Source: Nannobrachium achirus (taxonomy: Eukaryota > Chordata > Actinopteri > Myctophiformes > Myctophidae). Taken from it: a DNA stretch of 64,000 nt. The notes beneath the pieces were generated by a model that saw only the letters and a program-made list of their open reading frames with translations, was not told where the DNA came from and made no database searches. This document shows, piece after piece, positions 54,237 to 64,000 of the stretch. The stretch is taken from contig OY997639.1 of NCBI GenBank assembly GCA_963921795.1, forward strand, positions 49,405,395 to 49,469,394. The letters are read 5' to 3'. How positions within the stretch are numbered: position 1 is the first letter of the stretch; each line of letters starts with the position of its first letter. The translations under genes and the position numbers were made by a program.

Positions 54237-55308
54237 ACCGGTGTAGGATTACGGGGCGGAGATAGGGGGCGACATCGCACAGATCTTCGTCATTAATAAA
54301 TCATTGCGTCTTATGTAAGGCAAGCCTGGCTATCTGTGTCTGTGTGTGACTGTGTGTGCGTGCGTGCGTGCGTGTGATTTTCAAAGCGTGCGTGCTCAGC
54401 AGACAGCAGGCCTTCCCAAAATGATAGCAACATCAACAATAACAATGATAAAACAATAATAATGTAATAATAATGTATGTATTGTATTTGTCTGTCATTG
54501 AATTTATTTGTCTGTCATGTAGTAGGCTATTAATAATTTAAACAATCATTCTTGTGGTCTTTTACTTGACCTCATATCAGTGAACTGTAGTGTCCTGTAC
54601 CTTTTCCTATGCAAACTTCTAATAAAGTATTCAATCAATATTAATAAAAAAAACAATACATTATTCCGTATAATATAATAATAATGGTTTATGTTTATAT
54701 CCGTCCGGTGTTTATTTTAGTTTATTTTGTTTACAATTTTCTTTAATCTTACTCTAACCGGTACCAATACTGTCTTTCATGCACACTGCTGTTGGCACTA
54801 TTACACTATTACTACTATACTACTATTACATTAATTTGTCAGTCTCTCTTGTCTCACTCTTGTCTTCGTGTCTCCCTATTCAAACCATACCCGTGTCATC
54901 CAGGCTACCAAACTGAATGGGCTAATAAAAATATCCTCTAAGACTTAGAGGATATTTTAAAGTCATTCAGTGTGAGGACTATGGATGCAAATATTATAGT
55001 ACAGTATATTAATTCAGATGCTTGCTGAACATGGGAAAATAATTATGGAACATGAATCTGAAGAGGAGGGAAATCTGCAGGAAGTCGTACACGTATGCAC
55101 CAAGAACCGACCTCCAACAGCAAATTAGAAACAGAGATGAGGAGGAACATGATAAACACTGAATCATCTGGAAGCAAATTGCAAATTGGCACGCACTAAA
55201 TATATTTGTCTCACAGGCAACAACATCTGTTGCAGTAGAACTGTAGCCAGTGAAATAATGGTCTATCAGGGGATTCACTCTGTGGAGCCAGTGAAAATTG
55301 TATATCCA

Positions 55309-55502
<194 letters not shown>

Positions 55503-55920
55503 CTGCCATTTGGGGACATATGCTGGACATTAAATGAGTTGATTGGACATGGGCATGGCATGTCAAATCGGGGACAGGATTGGTGTGACTATTAGATTTT
55601 ACATTCATCTGTTAGGGTTAGGCCAGTTTCTGGTTAGATTGGTTAAGGTTAGAGTAACAAAAAAAAGTTTATTACAGGTTGCAGGACACACATTTCAACA
55701 GTATACAACCTTAAATGTCTATCGTCGTAACATGTATTCACATATAGGCTACACATGCAAGCATGCAAATATGTGTTATTTGCATAGTATACTACTGTAT
55801 GCAGCATGATGTATTGATAGATTTTCCCTTCTGCAGCAAACAGTGCTTCTGATGTATGCGCATGGCACATTTTGATACAGTTCTGCACAGTTGGTTTAGC
55901 ATCATTTCTGCAGTTTCAGG

Positions 55921-56330
55921 CAGGGGTGTCACACCAAATTCAGGGCCCATGGGTACAAGGATTTACTCTCATTTTGTGCTTTAACTATTGAAAAATAGCA
56001 GATATACAAGCTCACATTTTTCAAGTGAAGGACCCCCTAAATGATATGTATTTGGCCACGGACCGTTGGACCCCCATCTCAAAATATTTAGTTCCAGGGA
56101 CCCCCCCAGAAGCAAAATTTGAGTTACAAATGTTCACACATAAAAAAAATTAAGATTTGCACACATTTTCTCCACTTTTCAAAACTAGCAGATCTACAAG
56201 CTTGGAGCGCGGTGCCGCGCTGTGAGCTTGTATATCTACTATTTTTCAATAGCTAAAGTATAAAATAATTAAGGCCCCTCCACCTTGGGCCCTAGTACTC
56301 ATCCCCCCCCCCCCCCCTTATGATGCCTCT
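55921..56330 (+). mobile_element. Composite hairpin-bearing repeat, second copy
   Basis: Same outer repeat as 35827-36350 (CAGGGGTGTCACACCAAATT at the start, CCTTGGGCCCTAGTACTC and a C-run at the end). Inside are a first core reduced to its left arm (55991-56014) and a second core (56181-56246, inner GAGCGCGGtgCCGCGCT). It is flanked by a direct repeat of about 60 bp (55863-55922 and 56337-56396). Confidence 0.75.
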
Positions 56331-56560
56331 GCACATGGCATATTTTGATACAGTTCTGCACAGTTAGTTTAGCGTCAGTTCTGCAGTTTCAGGCATCCAT
56401 CTGTTTGAAAGATAATTTGGTCCAGACTGCTGCTATATAACAGGAAGACGTTTACTGTATGCCCTCAGAGAATTCTCCCCAATACAAACTGATTCCATGC
56501 AGAATGTTACATTTTCGGTTTAGATAGGCTATTTGTTAAAGTACATAAGCTAGAGCCAGA

Positions 56561-56697
56561 TTTATACTTAGTTCCACATCATGTCTCGTACCGGAAATTT
56601 GCAGATCTACAAGCTCAAAACACGTTGTGCTGTGACACGCTGTGAGCTTGTAGAGCTACACTTTTCGATGTGAGGCACACACAACTAAATATAAATG
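56561..56697. mobile_element. Hairpin carrier with TATACTTAGTT ends, copy 1
   Basis: Left TTTATACTTAGTTCCACATC and right GATGTGAGGCACACACAAC then TAAATATAAA are inverted. The core (56594-56666) has arms GCAGATCTACAAGCTCA and TGAGCTTGTAGAGCTACA and an inner ACACGTTGTGCTGTGACACGC stem written here in two parts: ACACG and CGTGT-like sides. Confidence 0.7.
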
Positions 56698-58095
56698 AGG
56701 TTTCTGTCTCCGAAAATTAGCATATGATCATCTCTGTGCCAAATTGTAGACCTATGTATATTCATATTTCGCAACAGATGGGTGAAATTAATCAATTGCA
56801 CTGAGTATTCTAGTCTTTAGGGTTTAGCAAAAGCCACACTCAGAAACATATGCACACACAGACAGACACACACAGAAGAGGAGATTTCTATCTATGCAAA
56901 TAAAGTGAGATGAATTAGCTTCCCCCTAATCCTGTGAAATTAATTTGTTCTCTGGCTAATATCACTAGGCTATAATGTTTTTAATCTTAATGTATTCAAT
57001 TATGACACCACAGGGTTTATCTCTCACTCTCTTGTAAAATACAAGCTTTCCTGAGTTTCTCTCCAAAAACATCAATGGTGTCCTTATTAAAGGCACAATC
57101 AGCAAAATCTATTGCAATTGCTATTTCACAAAGGCACAAGCCCACTGAGTATGTGCCTCAGTGGATGAGTCATCAGTATTAGCTAAATTAGTATGCATAA
57201 AACCCCACAAATGTTAAGTGGCTACTGTCTTTAATCACTGACATGTTATGATAATTCATTTATGAATTCATTCTGATCTTGCCATCCCATCATTCAGTTC
57301 ACACAAACAAGACTTACTTGAAAATTCTTGCAAACATAACAAACACAGCAGGGTGGAGATCAAAAGCCATGTACTGCACACATCTAGGTTGTATAATACA
57401 AATCAGAACATGAATCATTTTAAGAAATCAGTAGGAGTCTGAATGCCAAGTCCTGGAAAACCCCATTTCTCTTTACCGGTCTTCCGTCTGGCTGGGTCTT
57501 TCATCATGGCTCGGTTAGCATGCTATGATATGATCATGTGTGATGCGAAGGTGATAAGGAGAGGAGGACATTGAACAAATGTGGCCCACAGCCAGAGTGC
57601 TTAATCCAACACAACAGCACAGAAGAGTATTGGCACCCTGCTTGTAGAGCCCTGCAGAAGACGCTCACATTCATCCTCAAAGAAGAAATCATGCAAATAA
57701 GATTATGAAAACACCTCTTTTATTTTCTTATTTATTTTAACACAAATTACTGACTTTTCTTTTCTTACTTGAATCTGGACTTCAAGGGAACATTTATTTT
57801 TCAAATGATTAACTCAAATCACTGTGGGTAAACCCATGCATCATGCTTTGTGCACATTTGCAGTTTGTTCCAAGTTGTTGTTTTTAGTCTTGACTCACTA
57901 CAGTATATGCAGTTACCTTATCTGCTTATCTTAGTTAAATGTTGTCCGCAGCGTTAATCTGTCCATTTGATACTCAAGAGTGTAAACTATTAATGAAATG
58001 GACATGTTGTACACTAGGGCATTCACAAATAGTGATTTTTAGTATTCGAATTATTCGACCTCAAAGTATTCGAATAGACAAATATTCAACAGGAA

Positions 58096-58100
<5 letters not shown>

Positions 58101-58148
<48 letters not shown>
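58101..58148. repeat. (TA)n microsatellite
   Basis: About 24 TA units inside a hAT-like MITE that starts near 58013 with TAGGGCATTCACAAATAG. Confidence 0.95.
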
Positions 58149-58151
<3 letters not shown>

Positions 58152-58317
58152 TTCGAGCAAAAACGAGCAAATTTTGGTCTAGTAGTGACAGTTGCATTAG
58201 CTGGCTCTTCCTCCATCATGACATCAAGTTTGCTGGCTGGCCGCTGTTTTTCCCACTGGTAATTATTTCCGGGAGGCATGACATCATGACACGCATGACA
58301 TCAGTTTAAATTTGCAT

Positions 58318-58490
58318 GGCCCGGGCACCTAGGCTACCATGAAGCCTGACAGCGCGTTGCGGGTTCGAATCCCAATCCTGTGTGTAACTCCCCATCTCTC
58401 TCTCCCCGTGTCCTGTCAAATAACGTACTATCAATAAAGGCAGTAAGTATGTAAGTAATAAAGGCATAAAAGGCCCCAAAAAAGCATTTG
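58318..58490 (+). mobile_element. tRNA-derived SINE
   Basis: B box GGTTCGAATCC at 58362-58372, body ACTCCCCATCTCTCTCTCCC and TGTCCTGTCAAATAACG, tail with repeated AATAAAGGCA and AGGCCCCAAAAAAGC. Same family as 52007-52190. Confidence 0.78.
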
Positions 58491-58980
58491 CATGATGCAT
58501 TCCCAGATTGTAACCTAATAACAATCAAATTAATATAATATTAAATGTGTTCACTATTTTGAATGCTTCCCAATACATAGCCTACTTGCCAAAAACAAGA
58601 TTGGCACATAACTTTTGATTTTCAATAAAATAAAATGCTTCATGTTCAAAGGACATAAACCATCGTTTACTTCAAGAGAGCGACAGCATATTTGTTCCCC
58701 TTTGAGTTTGACCTTTGCATGGGGGGGGGGGGGTAGCAGTTTCTACAGTAGTACTGTACTCATGCTGAGTTGACAGCTCTCAGCTTCCATGGGATCATCC
58801 TTGATGGATGCTGTTATTTATGAAGCGTGTCTAAAGCGATCACTCTGAGTCTGACACAGATTTATGTCAACACAGCAGCTATTTGACAGGGACACAGTTG
58901 ACACACATAGTGGATGCTAAAGGTATCTATTTAGTTTGGCTCTCCCACTGTAGTGTGTAGTACTCCACCCTTATGCCGAA

Positions 58981-59120
58981 GCTATACTTAGTTGCACACT
59001 GGTGTCGTGCTCAGTAAATAGCAGATCGACAAGCTCAAAGCGTGTTGTGAGCCTGTATGTATATAAGCTCACAATGTGTCACAGGCTCACAGCAACACCA
59101 TCGTATAGCTAGTATAAAGC
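58981..59120. mobile_element. Hairpin carrier with TATACTTAGTT ends, copy 2
   Basis: Left GCTATACTTAGTTGCACACT and right AGCTAGTATAAAGC with ACACCATCGTATAG are imperfect inverted ends. The core begins GTAAATAGCAGATCGACAAG (59014); its right arm is rearranged into a stem of CTGTATGTATATAAGCTCAC and GTCACAGGCTCACAG phrases. Confidence 0.6.
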
Positions 59121-59449
59121 AGGCTAAGAGAAATTAAGGTGATGCTTTGTTGAAATCTATGGAAATTAGTATACTGCTATACCTTTTGCTACATATATTT
59201 GAAATTATTTGCAGTGCAATCATATGTAATCATATGTAAGGACAGTTATTACAAGAATGTTGCTTACATGGATTCTGATTCAAAACGTACTAATTTGTTG
59301 CACAAAAAATACAGGGTGCCATGTTCCCCCCCAACATAATCAACAGGTATTATGATTATACATCTTTTTTCCATAAAGTGTACAGAAAGTGTTAAAATTA
59401 TGTTTTTATACAAAATGTTCTAACCCATAAGAACAAAAACACAAAAAGA

Positions 59450-62400
59450 CTTCATTTATAACAAATCTTTTATTTCTCTTTTTATAAAATCTTGTTTTTT
59501 AAATGGGGATTTTTCCTCTTACTTTCCATAAAAATTAGGTCTGCACTTACACAGGAAAGTGAAGGAAACAGGCAGAAATGAAGTAAACGGTATGATAAAT
59601 ACCAAGTTTGTAATTGTATTATTTGTATTTCTATGCTGTAAAGATAAGTGAAGTTTTGGAACCTCTGAGGCGACCTTTGGGCTGGTCCTGACAAAGTACA
59701 GTAATACAAGCCAGTGTACAGTATGTATGTATGTACGTATGTACTGTAAATATGTAACTATATGTATGTCTCAGCCAAACAAGATCCCCCAAAAGCTTTC
59801 CTATAACAAGAGAGGTTTGGAATGTCAGTAACAGATCTGTGGTGTTTTAAGTCTTAGCATTCCAGTGTATAACAAAGTGTACTAGAGGACACTGATAAAG
59901 ACAACAAAAACAATCTTCTATCAAATTAATACAGGGATTTGTTTCATGCTCAAGGCTGATGGAAAAATAAACTAACTCAGACGTGTCTTTCTTTTAAAGG
60001 CACATTAAAACTGTATATCACCCAAAAAACAACAACAGAGGGGGGAAGGAGATAAAAAAAAAAAAACATTAAAAAGTCTTCTTATATATTGCACCAGACA
60101 CAGTATACTTTCTGACGTGATTCCGTTATTGTGACCAAACTCAGTTTGTATAGATAGCCCTATGCTTAGTAATACTGGGATTGTTTATCTGTTGCCAACA
60201 CATACTGTACTACAGTGAAACTACCACGCCGCTTCCTTCTCCATTCCTTTGTCATGCATATGATCACGTACAGTACATTCACACACATACATCGTCTGTC
60301 TCATACACACACACCGACATTTTCTTACTAAAATAAACAGAATAAATATGGGAATGCATAGCATTCATCATATTGGGATGAAAAACAAAGCAAATAGAAA
60401 GCAAACCATAAATGAACTATTGGCACAACTTGAGGGAAAGGGAACGGGATCGATGCTCAGAGAGGAGAAAACAAAATCAACCTTTCTTTTATCCTATGTA
60501 AATACACACATCAGAACTACTGTACCAAAGGAAGTGACAGGGAAGCCGTGGTAAGCTTTTATACAAATCTTGCTGGTTTTATAGGGATATTCCATTGGCA
60601 GTTAGTTGAAACTTGATGTTGGATAATTTATGGGTGCACACTGCAGTTCAATCTATCATTCTAACATTTTCTGAAAACCTGATATGATATGACATATTAA
60701 GACCAGAGGGAAAAAAAGAGCTTGAATGTTGAGGAAAACCAATTAATTCAAAGTTAAAACTCTGAAGTCTGAAACACAAGATTCTGTAATGGAATACCGA
60801 AATCTGTTGCACTATATGATCTCAGGCATGCTAAAACCATGTTACAATCATTATGAAAAATGTTGCCTTTTGAACATGACTTGTACATCTGTGCCAAATA
60901 ATTACTGAATGAGATATAGTACAGTACATTGTAAAACCCTACATGTCTGCTTAAAATCAAAGAGTCTACTTTCCCATAATAATTAAATATATCATATTTT
61001 CCACACTGCTGGACATTTTAGTTCATTCCTGTTCAGTTAGGCTCTCAGTTTAGATATTCGAGATTCTGATAAGTAAGGTTCTACTATACTACATACAGAT
61101 TAAATTAAAATTTTAAAAACGTAAGGTGCACTCAGTAGAGTGCAAATCTCTGCCAGGAGCCATGCCCTAATAATTGTGATGTAGGCAGTTAAATTTCTAC
61201 CTACAGCCATGAAAGAGTAATGTGGCATGTGATTACAAGTTGTAAAAAGACAACCATCTTTCTTTCCTCTGTCTCATACAAATCCATTGTCTAGCTTTCT
61301 ACATCTTTCTTTTTGTCTGGGGCAAAGTGGGCATGTGATAACAATGTTTTGGGTTATGCACAAGTATGACACGGTACGGGGCAATGGGGGATGGGTTATA
61401 ACAAAGGATTCTGATGACATTATCAAGGTGCAACCAGATCAGACAGGTTATATGGAGACACATATTGGGACACTGAACACACTGAGAAGAACGTTGGCAT
61501 GTTGTTATCACTGGGACAAAGTTATGGTATACCCTAAAACATTGCAATATGATTGCACAATCCTCCCAGCCAAAGTGTCAGTAAGATTCTGCACATAATT
61601 CTGACTAGAAAAGGCATTCAAATGTCTCTGTGATGCACAACGTCTGATAATTCATTGTGTCAATTCAATATCAAAGGAAAGGTTCAAATTAAATGTCAAA
61701 TTTGTACTTCCCAATACTCGCTTCGCAAGTCTTTCGTAAGAGGTAGTGAGATCCATAATGTCATTGACATTACGGCTACCCAAGAAAAGTAATGGCATGT
61801 AGGATGAGATGCCAGGATAGTCAGGAAAATAACAGTGTAATTCTGTGTGCCCATCCCCATGACATGTAGAAAGAGATATTGGTCTTTCAGGCCATACACA
61901 TTCATAACAAATTTAATGTTAAATTAAATATATTATGGATGTCCAATGACCATGTCCTGATCAGATCACACAAAACATTTTCAAAACCAGCATGCTTGTT
62001 TGGCTCTATGTCTGCGGTTTCAAGGCAGCACTGTATTAGGCTAGAGTCAAAGCATACATGCTGAAACTACTTGACTTTAGATTGGAGTATGTTTTTGTTC
62101 ATTAGCATGGCCCAACATGCAAGTCTGAAATTGGCTAGTTCCGGTCCATTATCCCATAGCTTTAAGAAATATTAGAGAATTGAAGTTCCTGGCCTGCTGT
62201 TAGTGTGCACAAGAAATATGACACTGATTGGCCTAATAGTATGCAAGATTAGCTGCAGACCTAAACACAGACAGACAGGCACAGGGCTGAACACATGATC
62301 TCCTGGAGGAGACTGGAGATAAAGTGAAGGATAGTTGGACATAGGGATGTTATACAGTACGTGCTTATTAGAAATCCTTCTCAGTGTGGTCATGCTAAGA

Positions 62401-63904
62401 GGATAAAACATGTTACACTGGTTATGACAACAATGTCTCCCTGCATTTTCTTCTAGTATATTATTTTCCATGTATGGGAAATTTAGACGCCTTCATGCCC
62501 ACAGCTAGTGGCTAGTACCTCTCAACTTGGGCTACGAGAAGATGCAGCACCTTACGACATGGTGGCAGCCAATGGACAGGTGCTGCCATCTTGTGAGATT
62601 CACCACTATTACTAACATTACTATTACTTGCAAAGTTCTTGTTATGGTTAATGTCTAGAGTTAGAATAGGGTCTATAGTATGAGAAGAAGAAAACCTGAT
62701 AACCGTGACCCACATCCTTAACATCCTCCCCAACTTTCTGAACCATAGTTGTTATGGAACAACAATGGTTGGCTCCTCAACAAGCAAGCTCCATCTCCCT
62801 CAGTCAAGGCAAATCATGATGGTATCCTACTTCATGTGACCTCACGTTCAAATACAGCTCAAACTGGTCACCTATATCTTAACAAAACCCCAAAATAAAT
62901 AAATACATTTACTGACACGATGATGCACATTAGTTGCTAGAAAGAAGCTTCTGAATGAGTTTTGACTAAACTTGTGGAAGGGACTCATCATAGCAGTGGA
63001 TCAGAGCGAAGCTTGTTACAGTGGATTCTGGTGGGAAAGGAATACACTTTTTTAATCAGAATGGCAGTTAATTGATGTTTGTTTGTTTGAGACTAAATAA
63101 AGATCAGGAGGGGGGTGCTCTCATTGATCTGAAGAATTGCCAAATAAATCACTCATTATAAAGAAAAAATGTCAAATCATGATCAAACAAAAAGAAGTCT
63201 GTGGGAAGCAGCAAGATGAGTCACATTCAAGACTCACAGATCCAAACATTATCTAAACTTGAGGCACTGTGAATTTCCTTTCAGATCATCATTGATCGTA
63301 GCTCAGTTCTGTGGCTGACGGGCTGACATCCCTCTCATCACCTTCCCCGCCATTGGTTTATATTAAGACAATACAGAGAGAATAGTGCTGGGCATTCATT
63401 CACTGTATAAAAAATAGCTAAACACATCCAAAATAGTGTTATCCTCATCATTATGATTATCATTAATATTCTGGCAGCAAATTCTCTCATGAATCTGTGC
63501 ATAGTGTACAGTACAGAAAAGAACCGTCATTTCTGGTCTGCCGCAGCCTCCACACCTCCAACAACGACTACTTCAGTGATAACAGAGCCCCCCAGTTTAT
63601 AGTCTTCTGGTCTCTGTCTGTGACTGGCACGCATTGTGCATTACAGTATACAAACTATGTCTTTGCAGCAGCCTAACACACGGTGGTTTGCTGAGGTCAC
63701 GTTTGACCCTGACCAGCGCATGTCAGTGGAGGGAGGCAAAGGGAGATTGGAGAGTAGTAAAGGTGATGTCCTCTAAATGTCTTCTCACCTTGCACCTCGT
63801 TAGTCCCATGTATTTATTAATCGGAGAAGGTGGGGTCTGTGTATCTGTCTGCACGCCCCCTCGCTCTATGTCTGCTGTGTCCAGAGAGCGGGGGGCTCAG
63901 CGGG
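59450..63904 (-). other. ext1: Probable ext1 3' UTR
   Basis: This 4.4-kb stretch follows the ext1 stop and is almost free of the MITEs and hairpins that crowd the rest of the window. It ends at a candidate AATAAA on the coding strand (59474-59469, in GAGAAATAAAAG). A proximal AATAAA is at 63818-63813. A single long UTR, alternative polyadenylation or plain intergenic DNA cannot be told apart by eye. Confidence 0.45.

Positions 63905-64000
<96 letters not shown>

Noticed and set aside
54926..54957. Small hairpin as a microRNA
   Set aside because: The stem is only about 12 bp, too short for a pre-miRNA.

Overview
This window is vertebrate nuclear DNA, almost certainly from a teleost fish. It has spliced genes with GT-AG introns, very long CA/GT microsatellites, many hAT-like and Tc1/mariner-like MITEs, tRNA-derived SINEs and LINE 3' ends. 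The only real protein-coding content is three conserved genes, all on the minus strand. Most open frames come from repeats, especially poly-(TH) and poly-(CV) reading through CA/GT tracts.

Layout from right to left, which is the direction of transcription. (i) 63905-64000 is the last 31 codons and stop of ext1, the heparan sulfate polymerase, followed by a probable long 3' UTR down to about 59450. (ii) 43911-52721 is a complete rad21 (cohesin kleisin) coding sequence in 13 coding exons, 643 aa. It has a non-coding first exon near 53930-54015, a YY1-type promoter motif at 54018-54030 and a poly(A) signal at 43083-43088. (iii) 41998-42102, 33352-33508 and 6476-6643 are the first three coding exons of eif3h (143 codons, about 40% of the protein); the rest lies beyond the left edge. 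Introns 1 and 2 of eif3h (8.5 and 26.7 kb) and the start of intron 3 make up the left two thirds of the window. Human 8q23-q24 has the same framework (EIF3H, RAD21, EXT1), but UTP23, AARD, SLC30A8 and MED30, which lie between these genes in human, are not seen here.

The repeat content is the most unusual part. A hairpin-forming palindromic core, with arms close to AAAAATAGCAGATCTACAAG, occurs about 15 times. It lies near the middle of several different carrier elements with unrelated terminal repeats, including one about 230 bp upstream of rad21 exon 1 and one inside a MITE that abuts an eif3h splice donor. At the far left a cluster holds 16 exact copies of the perfect SRF/CArG palindrome CCATATATGG; nine of them form a tandem array with a mostly 37-bp period, and a perfect CRE and a 45-bp near-perfect palindrome lie nearby.

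Points of gene biology: the rad21 product keeps the first separase site (E169-x-x-R172) but has Met at residue 450, where human RAD21 has the P1 Arg of the second site. The donor of the rad21 exon ending at 47718 is followed at +8 by a tract of about 119 bp of pure TG. A hAT-like MITE lies 14 nt from the eif3h exon 2 donor.
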